Shown: positions 8,464 to 18,257, counted from the stretch's first letter. The stretch is 64,000 nt of DNA from Actinoplanes sp. N902-109 (GCF_000389965.1 NC_021191.1:4837501-4901500); one strand, 5' to 3'. Notes: generated from the sequence alone by a model not told the origin. Numbers and translations are program-made.

Positions 8464-8489
8464 GTCCTATAGTCCTAGTGTCGTAGGAC
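8464..8489. promoter_or_regulatory. operator of the YtrA-type GntR regulator
   Basis: GTCCTA (8472-8477), 6 bp, TAGGAC (8484-8489) form a perfect inverted repeat; a further GTCCTA half-site lies at 8464. It sits 17 bp before the GntR start, the usual position for autoregulation by this family. Confidence 0.65.
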
Positions 8490-8506
8490 AATGGAGGTAC
8501 GCCACG

Positions 8507-8914
8507 ATGATCGCGTTCGTGCTGGACAACCGCTCCAAGGTGAACACCTATGTGCAGCTGATCCAGCAGGTGAAACAGGCGCTGCGGGTCGGGATGCTGA
8601 CCCCCGGCGACCAGCTGCCCAAGGTGCGCGACGTCGCCCAGGCGCTGGCGATCAACCCGAACACCGTGCTCAAGGCGTACCGGGAACTGGTCCTGGAAGG
8701 CCTGGCCGAGGGCCGGCCGGGCGTCGGCACCTTCATCAGCCGCACGCTGGCCGGCGACTCCCTGGTGCACCAGGGCGAACTGCGCGAGGAGCTGGTGGTG
8801 TGGCTGCGCAAGGCGCAGGCGGCCGGGCTGTCCGACGAGGACGTGACCGCCCTGGTCGAGACGACCGCCCGCACACTGCGCCAGACCGACGCCCTGCAGA
8901 ACGAACCCGCCTGA
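8507..8914 (+). CDS. GntR-family regulator, YtrA subfamily
   Basis: A 135-residue regulator with an N-terminal winged helix (YVQLIQQVKQALRVGMLTPG, then NPNTVLKAYRELVLEGL) and only a short helical C-terminal tail, the YtrA architecture. It heads an operon with an ABC ATPase and permease, as YtrA regulators usually do. It probably represses the operon through the inverted repeat just upstream. GGAGG (8494-8498) precedes the ATG. Confidence 0.93.
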   Translation: MIAFVLDNRSKVNTYVQLIQQVKQALRVGMLTPGDQLPKVRDVAQALAINPNTVLKAYRELVLEGLAEGRPGVGTFISRTLAGDSLVHQGELREELVVWLRKAQAAGLSDEDVTALVETTARTLRQTDALQNEPA

Positions 8915-8942
8915 GCACACCACCCGCAGGAGAGGACACGAG

Positions 8943-9833
8943 ATGGAGTACGCGCTGCAGGCCCACGCGGCCGGCAAACGATACGGCAGACGCTGGGCGT
9001 TGCGGGACTGCACGGTCGAGCTGCCGGCCGGGCACGTCGCCGCACTGGTCGGCCCCAACGGCGCCGGCAAGAGCACCTTCCTGCACCTGGCGGTGGGCCT
9101 GTCGCGGCCGGACGCCGGGACGATCCGGGTGCTGGGCGCCGACCCGTACGACAACACCACCGTGCTGGCCGACCTGGGATTCGTCGCCCAGGACACCCCG
9201 GTCTACCGCGACTTCACCGCCGACGACCTGCTCACCATGGGCGGCAAGCTGAACCGCCGGTGGGACGCCGGGCTGGCCCGGCGCCGGCTGGCCCAGCTGG
9301 GCATCCCGCCGCACCGGCCGGTCGGCAAGCTCTCCGGCGGTCAGCGGGCCCAGGTGGCGCTCGCCCTGGCGCTGGCCAAGCGGCCCCGGTTGCTGGTGCT
9401 GGACGAGCCGGTCGCCAGCCTGGACCCGCTGGCCCGGCAGGAATTCCTGCAGTCGCTGATGGGCAGCGTCGCCGAGGCGGAGACCAGCGTGCTGCTCTCC
9501 TCGCACATCCTGGCCGACCTGGAACGCTCCTGCGACTACCTGATCGTGCTGCAGGGCGGGCGCACCCAGCTGGCCGGCGAGATCGACGACATCGTGGCCG
9601 GGCACCGCCGGCTGATCGGCCCGCGCCACCTGGGCGAGCCGATCGGCGGTGTGACGGACATCGTGCGCGCCGCCCACACCGACCGCCAGTCGACGCTGAT
9701 GGTCCGTGCGGAGGGGGCCATCCGCGACCCGCTGTGGACGGTCCAGGAACCCACCCTCGAGGACATCATCCTCGCGCACCTCGCCCAGACAGATGCTCGA
9801 GCAACGCACCAGGAGTGGGGGGTCGCAGCATGA
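8943..9833 (+). CDS. ABC transporter ATP-binding protein
   Basis: A 296-residue ABC ATPase. Walker A is GPNGAGKS (about residue 37), the signature is LSGGQRAQVALALA (about 131), and Walker B is LLVLDEPVASLDP. The exporter-type NBD occupies the first 220 residues; the remainder is an accessory tail. It pairs with the downstream permease through an ATGA overlap. Substrates of YtrA-linked exporters are often cell-envelope drugs or peptides; nothing here identifies this one. Confidence 0.92.
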   Translation: MEYALQAHAAGKRYGRRWALRDCTVELPAGHVAALVGPNGAGKSTFLHLAVGLSRPDAGTIRVLGADPYDNTTVLADLGFVAQDTPVYRDFTADDLLTMGGKLNRRWDAGLARRRLAQLGIPPHRPVGKLSGGQRAQVALALALAKRPRLLVLDEPVASLDPLARQEFLQSLMGSVAEAETSVLLSSHILADLERSCDYLIVLQGGRTQLAGEIDDIVAGHRRLIGPRHLGEPIGGVTDIVRAAHTDRQSTLMVRAEGAIRDPLWTVQEPTLEDIILAHLAQTDARATHQEWGVAA

Positions 9834-10789
9834 CGTGGTTGATGTGGCGTCAGCATCGGCGTCAGCTCTGGGCGCTGCTGACGGCGATGGCCGTGCTCGC
9901 GGCGGTGCTCGGGCCGACCGGGATGGCGATGCACCACGCCTACGACCGGCTGGGGCTGGCGAGCTGCACCGCCACCGTGTCGCTGCCCGACGGGTGCCCC
10001 GGCAGGCTCGACCAGTTCACCGGCAAGTACGACAGCATGTTCTACGTCGCCGTGCTGCTGCTGGTCCTGCCGCTGCTCGCGGGCCTCTTCTGGGGTGCGC
10101 CGGTGGTGGCCCGCGAGGTGGAGCAGGGCACCCACCGGTTGATCTGGACCCAGGGCATCACCCGCCGGCGCTGGGCGCTGACCAAGATCGGCGTGCTGAC
10201 CGGGGTGGTGGCCGTGGCCGCGGCCGGCTACGGCCTGGGCACCGCGTGGTGGCTCGCGCCGCTGTCCCGCCTCGACACCGGCACCAGCCGGTTCGCGTAC
10301 CTGTTCTTCGACATGCAGGGCGTGGCGCCGGTGGCGTACACGGTGTTCGCCGTGGTGCTGGGCATCGCCGCCGGCACGACGATCCCGCGGACGATCCCGG
10401 CGATGGGCCTGACCCTGGCGGTGTACGCCGGGGTCCGGACGGCCGTGGAGATGGTCGCCCGGCCACGCTTCGCCGCACCTGAGCAGACCACGTTCCCGGT
10501 CGCCAGCGGTCCGGGGTCGGACAGCAGCACCGGGGCGGGCAGCTGGGTGCTGGCGCACAGCGTGCACCAGGCCGACGGGACGTTCGTGACCGACGGCTCG
10601 ATGCGCTGCCCGGTGACCGGGTGCTCGCCGGACGCGCCGTTCCCGCTGCAGCCGGGAGCGTACAACCTGGAGACGTTCCAGCCGGCCGACCGGTTCTGGG
10701 CGTTCCAGTGGCTGGAGAGCGGCATCTTCGTGCTGCTGGCGGCGGTGCTGATCGGCTGGACGGTGCACCGGCTGCGCCGGCTCACGTAG
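9830..10789 (+). CDS. ABC transporter permease
   Basis: A 319-residue membrane protein with about six hydrophobic segments (the first near residues 12-30, the last near 290-312). The extracytoplasmic loop between TM5 and TM6 is large and carries a CPVTGCSPDAPF segment whose cysteines could form a disulphide. The start overlaps the ATPase stop (ATGA). The REVEQGTHRLIWTQGITRRRW region is the usual cytoplasmic coupling segment of these ABC-2-like permeases. Confidence 0.88.
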   Translation: MTWLMWRQHRRQLWALLTAMAVLAAVLGPTGMAMHHAYDRLGLASCTATVSLPDGCPGRLDQFTGKYDSMFYVAVLLLVLPLLAGLFWGAPVVAREVEQGTHRLIWTQGITRRRWALTKIGVLTGVVAVAAAGYGLGTAWWLAPLSRLDTGTSRFAYLFFDMQGVAPVAYTVFAVVLGIAAGTTIPRTIPAMGLTLAVYAGVRTAVEMVARPRFAAPEQTTFPVASGPGSDSSTGAGSWVLAHSVHQADGTFVTDGSMRCPVTGCSPDAPFPLQPGAYNLETFQPADRFWAFQWLESGIFVLLAAVLIGWTVHRLRRLT

Positions 10790-10922
10790 CAGCCGGTCCA
10801 CTTCGGACCGGCCGGCGTGGTAAGAAGTGATGGTCCTGGATCGGCGCACGGGGGTGGCGAGCCGGGCCCAGGATCATCGCTGCCCTCGTGCCCGGCCGAA
10901 GTGCGTCCGAGGGGAATTCTCC

Positions 10923-11978
10923 GTGCGGAAAAGCTTGCTCGCCGCGACCGTGGCCACCTGTCTGAGTTCCCTGCTCGTCGCGCCCGGCGCCGCCACGGCC
11001 GCCGCGGCGCCGAAAGCCACCGCGGCGCCGAAAGCCAGCGTGGCGCCGGCGGTCACCGCGCTGCCGTTCGGCACCCCGGCCGACGTGGTGGCCACCGGCA
11101 CCCGGGTGTTCGTCAGCGGCGGTCCGGGCTCCACCCAGGTGGCGGTGACCACCGCGGCCGGCGCCGTGACCCGTACGCTGGACGGCCTCAGCGGGCCGGC
11201 CGACCTGCAGCTGAGCAACGACCGGCGGACGCTGTACGTGGCCGAACCGGCAGCCGGCCGGATCAGCGCGTTCAGCACGCTGACGCTGCGGCGCACGGCC
11301 ACGTACTCGACCGGGGCCGGCTCCTGCCCGGCCAGCCTGGCGTTCACCGGGCAGTTCCTCTGGTTCGGCTACGGCTGCGCCGACTTCGAGGGTGACATCG
11401 GGCGGATCGACCTGACCAGCCGGCCCGCCGTGGTCACCACCGGGCTGGCCGGCTACGACTTCTACGAGGCACCGCTGCTCGCCTCGGCCACCCGCAACAC
11501 CGGGGTGCTGCTGGCCAGCCAGCCCGGGCTGAGCTACGGCGCCGACCTGTCCTACCGGGTCGGCACCGACGGCTCGCTGACCCGGGTGAGCATCACGCCG
11601 TTCGACATCGCGGGCGAGAACAAGCGCGACAACGCCCTGGACCCGACCGGCACGACCGCGTACACCGCCGACGGCTACCCGTACTACGTGCAGTCGTTCC
11701 CGGCCGCCGACCTGAGCCGGCCCGGCACCCGCTTCCCGACCGGGCCGTACCCGGTGGCCGTGGAGATCTCCGAGAGCGGCCGGGTGGCCGGGGGCGCCGA
11801 CGCCGCCTACGAGCCCGACGTGTTCGTCTTCACCCCGGGCGGCACCCTGCTCCAGCAGTTCGACCTGGGTGACCAGTACGCGACCCTGGTCCCGCACGGG
11901 CTGGCCTGGTCGCCGGCCGGGACCACGCTGTACGCGATCACGGCCGACGGCTTCCTGCACGTGCTGCCCGTGGCGTAG
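10923..11978 (+). CDS. secreted beta-propeller-like protein
   Basis: A 351-residue exported protein. GTG 10923 is chosen because GAGGGG lies 8-9 bp upstream and a clear signal peptide follows (RKSLLAATVATCLSSLLVAP with AxA sites near residue 28). A short Ala/Pro/Lys linker with a duplicated AAPKA unit precedes repeated beta-strand segments resembling YncE/lactonase propeller blades (PADVVATGTRVFVSGG; LSNDRRTLYVAEPAAGRIS). No catalytic residues are evident. It may bind a ligand or act in the envelope (inference). Confidence 0.75.
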   Translation: MRKSLLAATVATCLSSLLVAPGAATAAAAPKATAAPKASVAPAVTALPFGTPADVVATGTRVFVSGGPGSTQVAVTTAAGAVTRTLDGLSGPADLQLSNDRRTLYVAEPAAGRISAFSTLTLRRTATYSTGAGSCPASLAFTGQFLWFGYGCADFEGDIGRIDLTSRPAVVTTGLAGYDFYEAPLLASATRNTGVLLASQPGLSYGADLSYRVGTDGSLTRVSITPFDIAGENKRDNALDPTGTTAYTADGYPYYVQSFPAADLSRPGTRFPTGPYPVAVEISESGRVAGGADAAYEPDVFVFTPGGTLLQQFDLGDQYATLVPHGLAWSPAGTTLYAITADGFLHVLPVA

Positions 11979-11987
11979 CGACCGGGT

Positions 11988-13346
11988 TCAGACCCCGGCG
12001 AGCCGGCGGGCGCGGGGGCGCAGGTACACCGCCCACGTGACCAGCACGCACAGCGCGTAGAACCCGATGAACGTCAGGTACGCCGCGTCCGCCGTCTTGT
12101 ACGCCAGGAAGGACTGCCGGAAAGCCAGGTTCACCAGCACCCCGCCGAACGCCCCGATCGCCCCGGCGATGCCGATCACGGCCCCGGAGAGCCGGCGTGC
12201 CTCGTGCGTGTCGTCCGGGTGCCGCACCGCGAAGATCCGCGGGATCATCTTGTACGTGGATCCGTTGCCGATCCCGCTGAACACGAACAGCGCGACGAAC
12301 CCGACCAGATAGAGCGGCAGCGAGTGCTGCTGGGAGGCGAGCAGCACGACGCCCGCGCCGAGCGCCATCGCGACGAAGTTCCAGAACGTCACCCGGGCGC
12401 CGCCGAGCCGGTCCGCCAGGGCCCCGCCGACCGGCCGTACCAGCGAGCCCAGCAGCGGCCCGAGGAAGGTCAGGTACGCCGCCTCGACCGGGGTCGCGAA
12501 GGACGAGGCGAACTGCACCTGCAGCACCTGGCCGAAGGCGAACCCGAAGCCGATGAACGAGCCGAACGTGCCGATGTAGAGCAGCGACATGATCCAGGTG
12601 TGCGGCTGCTTGACCGCGTCCCGCACGCCGCGCTTCTCGTTGCGCGCCTGCGAGAGGTTGTCCATGAACAACGCCGAGCCGATCGCCGCCACCACGATGA
12701 GCGGGAGGTAGATGCCCGCGACCACGCCGGGGTGACCCGCGCCGAGCACGGCCAGCACGAACAGCCCGACCAGCTGCACCGCCGCCACGCCCAGGTTGCC
12801 GCCGCCGGCGTTGATGCCCAGCGCCCACCCCTTCAACCGGTCCGGGTAGAAGGCGTTGATGTTGGCCATCGAGGACGCGAAGTTCCCGCCGCCCACCCCG
12901 GCCACCGCGGCCAGGATCAGCAGCGTCGAGTAGGACACCCCCGGCTTGATCAGCACCGCGGCCAGCATCGCGGGCACCAGCAGCAGCGACGCGCTGACGA
13001 TGGTCCAGTTGCGGCCGCCGAACCGGGCCACCGCGAAGGTGTACGGGATCCGCAGCACCGACCCCACCAGCGCGGGCACCGCGGTGAGCAGGAACTTGCC
13101 GGCCGGGTCGATGCCGTACGCGGGCCCGAGGAAGAGCACGAGCACCGACCACAGCGTCCACACCGAGAACCCGATGTGCTCCGAGAAGATGGAGAACGCG
13201 AGGTTGCGCCGGGCGATGCGGGCGCCGGTGCGCGCCCAGAACGTGGTGTCCTCGGGACGCCAGTCGTCGATCCAATGACCACGCACCGACACCACCGGAC
13301 GGTCGGCGACAGCGGTGGTCGTGCTGGCAGGGGTGGTGGTGGTCAC
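11988..13346 (-). CDS. narK: nitrate/nitrite MFS transporter NarK
   Basis: A 452-residue major facilitator with 12 predicted helices, last gene of the nitrate-assimilation operon. It starts GTG at 13346 with GGAGG (13354-13358) 7 bp upstream; the stop of nirD overlaps it (GTGA). The NarK nitrate-signature-like glycine-rich segments are present (GVGGGNFASSMANINAFYP and NAGGGNLGVAAVQL). It would import nitrate for NarB/NirBD and possibly export nitrite. Confidence 0.93.
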   Translation of the reverse strand: MTTTTPASTTTAVADRPVVSVRGHWIDDWRPEDTTFWARTGARIARRNLAFSIFSEHIGFSVWTLWSVLVLFLGPAYGIDPAGKFLLTAVPALVGSVLRIPYTFAVARFGGRNWTIVSASLLLVPAMLAAVLIKPGVSYSTLLILAAVAGVGGGNFASSMANINAFYPDRLKGWALGINAGGGNLGVAAVQLVGLFVLAVLGAGHPGVVAGIYLPLIVVAAIGSALFMDNLSQARNEKRGVRDAVKQPHTWIMSLLYIGTFGSFIGFGFAFGQVLQVQFASSFATPVEAAYLTFLGPLLGSLVRPVGGALADRLGGARVTFWNFVAMALGAGVVLLASQQHSLPLYLVGFVALFVFSGIGNGSTYKMIPRIFAVRHPDDTHEARRLSGAVIGIAGAIGAFGGVLVNLAFRQSFLAYKTADAAYLTFIGFYALCVLVTWAVYLRPRARRLAGV

Positions 13347-13660
13347 GCGAAGGCCTCCGATGGGTGGATGACGATGGAGCCGGAATCGTCGACGCCGACG
13401 GGGTAGGTGCGCAGATCCGGCTGACCGCTCAGCGAGCAGCCGGTGGTCAGGTCGAACACGTTGAGGTGCAGCGGGCACACGACGACCTGGGCGTCGATCT
13501 GACCGTCGGCGAGCGGGCCGCCCCGGTGCGGGCACACCGCCTGCACCGCGCGCAGCGAGCCGTCGCGCAGCCGGAACACCGCCACCATCTCGCCGTCGAC
13601 GGTGAAGGTGCGGCCCTCGCCCACCGGGATCTGGTCCGCCGGGCCGAGCGACGTGCTCAT
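13343..13660 (-). CDS. nirD: nitrite reductase small subunit (Rieske) NirD
   Basis: A 105-residue Rieske protein with the [2Fe-2S] motif CPHRGG ... CPLHLNVFD. In NirBD enzymes this subunit supports NADH-dependent six-electron reduction of nitrite to ammonium in the cytoplasm. Its ATG overlaps the nirB stop, giving strict 1:1 coupling. Confidence 0.94.
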   Translation of the reverse strand: MSTSLGPADQIPVGEGRTFTVDGEMVAVFRLRDGSLRAVQAVCPHRGGPLADGQIDAQVVVCPLHLNVFDLTTGCSLSGQPDLRTYPVGVDDSGSIVIHPSEAFA

Positions 13661-16113
13661 CGGACCGGCACCTGCGGCAGCACGACCAGCGGCAGCGACG
13701 TGCGGAACTGCCCCGGTGTCACCGGTTGCGCGCGTTCCTGCCAGGGGTCCCGGTAGGCGGCCACCGAGGCGGCCATCGCGGCGTCCAGGGCGGCGGCGGT
13801 ACCGTCGGCGTCGTCGACCACGACCGCCCTGATCCGGTCGATGCCGATCCGGGGCACGAAGGCGTACGTGCGTTCGAGCCAGTTCGCGTTCTCCCGGTAG
13901 TACTGCAGGAACCGCCCGGTCAGCGTGATCACCTCGGCCGCCGAGTCCACCGTGGTGAGCAGGTCACCCTTGCGGACGTGGGCACCGGCCGCGCCGCCGA
14001 CGTAGATCTCCCAGCGCCCGCCGTCGACGGCGACCACACCCAGGTCCTTGACGTACGCCTCGGCGCAGTTGCGCGGGCACCCGGTGACCGCCAGCTTCAT
14101 CTTGCCGGGCCCCTCGATGCCCTGGTAGCGCTCCTCGATCGCGATGCCCAGCGCAGTCGAGTCGCCCACCCCGAAGCGGCAGAAGTCCGAGCCGACGCAG
14201 GTCTTCACGGTGCGGAAACTCTTGCCGTAGGCCCAGCCCGAGGGCATGTCCAGCTCGGCCCACAGCTGCGGGAGCTTCTCCTTGGGCACGCCGAGCAGGT
14301 CGATGCGCTGCCCGCCGGTGAGCTTGACCATCGGCACCTCGTGCCGCTCGGCCACCTCGGCGATCCGCCTGAGCTGGGCCGGGGTGGTGACGCCGCCCTT
14401 CATCTGCGGGACCACGCTGAACGTGCCGTCGCGCTGGATGTTGGCGTGCACCCGGTCGTTGATGAACCGGGCGTCGCGCTCGTCGACGTACTCCTCGCCC
14501 CACATCATCTTGAGCAGCGAGGCCAGCCCCATCTTGCTCTTGGCGTCCTCGGTGCCGCCGGGCACCAGCGTGGCGAAGACCGAGGAGACCGACTTCAGCC
14601 CGTGGGTGCGGATCGCGTGCATCAGCTCCGGCTTGGGCATCGGTACGCCGGGGACGTACCAGCCGGCCCGGGGGTCCTCCTCCACCTCGCCGCCGGCCGC
14701 CCACTCGACGATCTGCTGGACCAGGCCCTTGCAGGTGCCGCAGCCCTTGCCGGCCCGGGTCTTGTCCATCACGCCGGACACCGTCCGGCAGCCGCCCTGC
14801 ACGGTCTGCACCAGCGTGTCCTTGCTGACCCCGTTGCAGTTGCAGACCTGCGCGTCGTCGGCCAGGTCGGCGGCGCTGACCTCGGCCGGTGGGCCGCCCA
14901 GGTCGAACAACAGCTCGGCCCGCTGCTCGGGCAGGGCCAGCCCGCGGTCGAACGCCTGCATCAGGAACGCGACCTTGGCCACGTCGCCGACCAGCGTGGC
15001 GCCGATGAGCCGGCCGTCCCGGATCACGACGCTCTTGTAGACGCCCCGGCGGGGCTCGCTGAAGGTCAGCGTCTCGTCGTCGTCGTACTCGGGCGCGGTG
15101 ACGCCCATCGCGGCCACGTCGACACCGGCCACCTTGAGCTTCGTGGCGACGCGCGAGCCGAGGTACGCGGCGTCCGGGTCGCGGCCGGTGAGGTGGTCGG
15201 CGAGCACCCGGGCCTGCTCCCACAGCGGCGCCACCAGGCCGTACGTCGCACCCCGGTGCTCGGCGCACTCCCCCACCGCATAGATGTCCGGCTCGCCGCG
15301 GACCCGCATCTGGTCGTCGACGACGACGCCGCGCTCGACCGGCAGCCCGCTGGCCTCGGCCACCTCGGCGTTGGCCCGGATACCGGCGGCCACCACGACC
15401 ACGTCGCAGCCGATCGTGCGCCCGTCGGCCAGGCGCACCCCGGTCACCGCGTGCTTGCCCAGGATCTCGGTGGTCTGCGCCCCGGTCACCACCTCGATGC
15501 CCAGCTTCTCGACGCCGGCCTGCAGGATCGCGCCGCCCTGCGGGTCCAGCTGGGTGTTCATCAGGTGATCGGCGGCGTGCACCAGCGTGACGTGACGCAG
15601 GTGGTTCTGCAGCCCCCGGGCGGCTTCCAGCCCGAGCAGGCCGCCACCGATCACCACGGCGCGTTCGTGCTCGCGGGCGTAGCGGATCATCGCCCGGGTG
15701 TCGTCCAGCGTGCGGAACGCGAAGACGCCCTGGTGGTATCCGCGGCCGGGCCGGCGGATGCCGGGGATCGGCGGCACGAAGGCCCGGCTGCCGGTGGCGA
15801 TGATCAGCTTGTCGTACGGCGTGGTGGTTCCGTCGTCGGCGTGCACCAGCCGGGCACCCCGGTCGATGCGCGTGACGCGGGTGCCGGTGTGCAGGGTGAT
15901 GCCCTGGTCGGCGTACCAGGAGAGGTCGTTGAGGAAGATCCCCGTCTCGTCCGCGCCGCCGGCCAGGACCGTGGACAGCATGATCCGGTTGTAGTTGCCG
16001 TACGGTTCGTCGCCGAACATGGTGATCGAGAAGTCGCCGTCGCGGGCGAGGATCTCCTCGACGGTCCGGGCCCCGGCCATGCCGTTGCCGATGACGACCA
16101 GTCGTTCCCTCAT
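13657..16113 (-). CDS. nirB: nitrite reductase large subunit NirB
   Basis: An 818-residue NADH-dependent sirohaem nitrite reductase. An N-terminal FAD/NAD oxidoreductase domain (VVIGNGMAG at residue 5; VIGGGLLGLEAARGL near 155) is followed by a BFD-type [2Fe-2S] domain near residues 420-460 (CNCNGVS, then GCGTCKG). The sirohaem/[4Fe-4S] half has its cysteines in TCVGSDFC (about 636) and GCPRNC (about 674). All cofactor ligands appear intact. It is translationally coupled to narB upstream and nirD downstream. Confidence 0.95.
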   Translation of the reverse strand: MRERLVVIGNGMAGARTVEEILARDGDFSITMFGDEPYGNYNRIMLSTVLAGGADETGIFLNDLSWYADQGITLHTGTRVTRIDRGARLVHADDGTTTPYDKLIIATGSRAFVPPIPGIRRPGRGYHQGVFAFRTLDDTRAMIRYAREHERAVVIGGGLLGLEAARGLQNHLRHVTLVHAADHLMNTQLDPQGGAILQAGVEKLGIEVVTGAQTTEILGKHAVTGVRLADGRTIGCDVVVVAAGIRANAEVAEASGLPVERGVVVDDQMRVRGEPDIYAVGECAEHRGATYGLVAPLWEQARVLADHLTGRDPDAAYLGSRVATKLKVAGVDVAAMGVTAPEYDDDETLTFSEPRRGVYKSVVIRDGRLIGATLVGDVAKVAFLMQAFDRGLALPEQRAELLFDLGGPPAEVSAADLADDAQVCNCNGVSKDTLVQTVQGGCRTVSGVMDKTRAGKGCGTCKGLVQQIVEWAAGGEVEEDPRAGWYVPGVPMPKPELMHAIRTHGLKSVSSVFATLVPGGTEDAKSKMGLASLLKMMWGEEYVDERDARFINDRVHANIQRDGTFSVVPQMKGGVTTPAQLRRIAEVAERHEVPMVKLTGGQRIDLLGVPKEKLPQLWAELDMPSGWAYGKSFRTVKTCVGSDFCRFGVGDSTALGIAIEERYQGIEGPGKMKLAVTGCPRNCAEAYVKDLGVVAVDGGRWEIYVGGAAGAHVRKGDLLTTVDSAAEVITLTGRFLQYYRENANWLERTYAFVPRIGIDRIRAVVVDDADGTAAALDAAMAASVAAYRDPWQERAQPVTPGQFRTSLPLVVLPQVPVR

Positions 16114-18188
16114 CGAACGGGTTCCTCTCCTGAGTGCGGTGAGCACGGTGCGATGGCCACGGCGCAGGCCTTGAAGGCGGGCATCCGGGAGTGCCGGTCG
16201 AGCGCCGGATCGGTGAGCAGGTTGACGCCGAACCAGTGGAACGGCGCGAAGACGGTGTCCGGCCGGACGCCGGGGTCGCAGCGGGCCCGCAGCACCGCCG
16301 CGCCGCGCCGGGTGCGCAGCTCGATCAGGTCGCCGTCGGCGATGCCGTGCCGCCGGGCCAGGTCGGGGTGCAGCTCCGCGCGTGGCTCCGGCATGGCCAC
16401 GTTGAGCGCCGGCACCCGGCGGGTCTGGTTGCCGCTCTGGTACTGCTGCATGACCCGGCCGGTCGTCAGGACGTACGGGTAGTCCCGGTCGGGCAGCTCG
16501 TGCGGGTCGCGGTGCTCCACCCGGACGAACCGCGCCCGGCCGTCGGGGGTCGGGAAGCCGCCGGCGAACAGCCGGGGCGTGCCCGGGTGGTCCTCGGCCG
16601 GGCACGGCCAGAACACCCCGCCCTCGTTCTCCACCCGCTCCCAGGTGATGCCCGCGTAGTCGGCGACGCCCCCGGCGCTGGCCCGGCGCAGCTCCTCGAA
16701 CACCGCCCGCGGCTGGTCGGTGAAGAACTCGCCGCGCCCCAGCCGGTCCGCCAGCGCGGTCAGGAACTGCAGGTCGGTGCGCACCTCCGGGGGCGGGTCG
16801 AGGGCGCGGCGGCGGCGGATGACCCGGCCCTCGAGGTTGGTCATCGTGCCGTCCTCCTCGGCCCACTGCGCGGTCGGCAGCACCACGTCGGCCAGGGCGG
16901 CCGTCTCGGACAGGAAGATGTCGGAGACCACCAGCAGGTCGAGCGCGCGCAGCCGGTCCAGCACCCGGTTGCCGTGCGGCGCCGACACGGCGATGTTGCT
17001 GGCCAGCACGAGCAGCACCCGGACACCGCCCGGGGTGCCGAGCCGGTCGAGCATCTCGTACGCACTGAGCCCGGGCCGCGGCAGTTCGTCGGGGTCCACG
17101 CCCCACACGCCGGCCACGTGCGCCCGCGCCGCCGGGTCGTCCAGCCGCCGGTAGCCGGGCAGCTGGTCGGCCTTCTGCCCGTGCTCGCGCCCGCCCTGCC
17201 CGTTGCCCTGGCCGGTGATCGTGCCGTACCCCTCCCCCGGGCTGCCGACCAGACCGAGGGCCAGGGCGAGGTTCAGGTACGCCTGGGCGGTGTCCGTGCC
17301 GTTGCTGTGCTGCTCGGCGCCGCGCGCGGTGAGGATCATCGACGGCCGTCCGGTGGCCAGCCGCCGCACGGTTTCCCGCAGGTGCGCCTCGGGCACGCCG
17401 GTCATCCGTTCCACCCGCTCGGGCCAGTACGCGGTGACCGCCTGCCGCACCGCGTCGAAACCGGTCGTGCGCGCGGCGATGAACTCCTCGTCGACCAGCC
17501 CCTCCCGGACCGCGATGTGCAGCAGGCCGTTGGCCAGCGCCAGGTCCGTGCCGGGCAACGGCTGCAGGTGCAGGTACGCCCCGGCCGCGGTCTTCGAACG
17601 CCGCGGGTCGACGACGATGTGCTGGGCCCCGGCCGCCCGCCCGGCGTCCAGGTGCGCCATCGACGGCGGCATCGCCTCGGCCGGGTTCGCACCGGCCAGC
17701 AGCACCGTGCGCGCCCCGGCCAGGTCGGCCAGCGGGAACGGCAGCCCCCGGTCCACCCCGAGCGAACGGTTCGCCGCGGTAGCCGCCGACGACATGCAGA
17801 ACCGTCCGTTGTAGTCGATCGAGGCCGAGCGCAGTGCCACCCGCACGAACTTGCCCAGCGTGTAGGCCTTCTCGTTGGTGAGCCCGCCACCGCCGAACGC
17901 CCCCACGCTGTCCGGCCCGTACGCCTCCTGACTGGCCCGGATAGCGGCGGCGACGCGGTCGAGCGCCTCGTCCCAGCTCGCCTCGCGCAACGGGCTGCCC
18001 CGGTCGGCCGGATCCTTGCGGACCAGCGGGGTCAGCAACCGGTCCGGATGGTCGAGCAGGTCGGCCGCGGTCCAGCCCTTGGCGCAGAGCCCGCCGGTCG
18101 GCTCCACCGTCACCCGGGTCCGCTGCGGAGTGACGATCATGCCGCACTGCAGCGCGCAGTACGGGCAGTGCGTCTCGGTGGCCGTCAT
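16110..18188 (-). CDS. narB: assimilatory nitrate reductase catalytic subunit NarB
   Basis: A 692-residue molybdopterin oxidoreductase reducing nitrate to nitrite. The N-terminal [4Fe-4S] cysteines are at residues 8, 11, 15 and 35 (CPYCALQC ... GLCAKG). Molybdopterin-binding segments (GNGQGGREHGQKADQLPGYR; VLPTAQWAEEDGTMTNLEGR) and a C-terminal dinucleotide-binding domain follow. No fused C-terminal BFD or reductase domain is seen, so electrons come from a separate donor. The stop overlaps the nirB start (ATGA). Confidence 0.93.
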   Translation of the reverse strand: MTATETHCPYCALQCGMIVTPQRTRVTVEPTGGLCAKGWTAADLLDHPDRLLTPLVRKDPADRGSPLREASWDEALDRVAAAIRASQEAYGPDSVGAFGGGGLTNEKAYTLGKFVRVALRSASIDYNGRFCMSSAATAANRSLGVDRGLPFPLADLAGARTVLLAGANPAEAMPPSMAHLDAGRAAGAQHIVVDPRRSKTAAGAYLHLQPLPGTDLALANGLLHIAVREGLVDEEFIAARTTGFDAVRQAVTAYWPERVERMTGVPEAHLRETVRRLATGRPSMILTARGAEQHSNGTDTAQAYLNLALALGLVGSPGEGYGTITGQGNGQGGREHGQKADQLPGYRRLDDPAARAHVAGVWGVDPDELPRPGLSAYEMLDRLGTPGGVRVLLVLASNIAVSAPHGNRVLDRLRALDLLVVSDIFLSETAALADVVLPTAQWAEEDGTMTNLEGRVIRRRRALDPPPEVRTDLQFLTALADRLGRGEFFTDQPRAVFEELRRASAGGVADYAGITWERVENEGGVFWPCPAEDHPGTPRLFAGGFPTPDGRARFVRVEHRDPHELPDRDYPYVLTTGRVMQQYQSGNQTRRVPALNVAMPEPRAELHPDLARRHGIADGDLIELRTRRGAAVLRARCDPGVRPDTVFAPFHWFGVNLLTDPALDRHSRMPAFKACAVAIAPCSPHSGEEPVR

Positions 18189-18228
18189 GTGCTCGATCGT
18201 GGCGAGCCGGCGTTTCGGTCATCGGCGC

Positions 18229-18255
18229 GTAACGATTGCCGTACCGTTCAGAAAT
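18229..18255. promoter_or_regulatory. weak candidate GlnR-type site before narB
   Basis: Between the chelatase gene and narB, GTAAC (18229), CGTAC (18240) and GAAAT (18251) recur at an exact 11-bp period. This resembles a degenerate GlnR box (gTnAC-n6-GaAAc), and GlnR is the expected nitrogen regulator of such operons. The match is imperfect. Confidence 0.25.
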
Positions 18256-18257
18256 CC

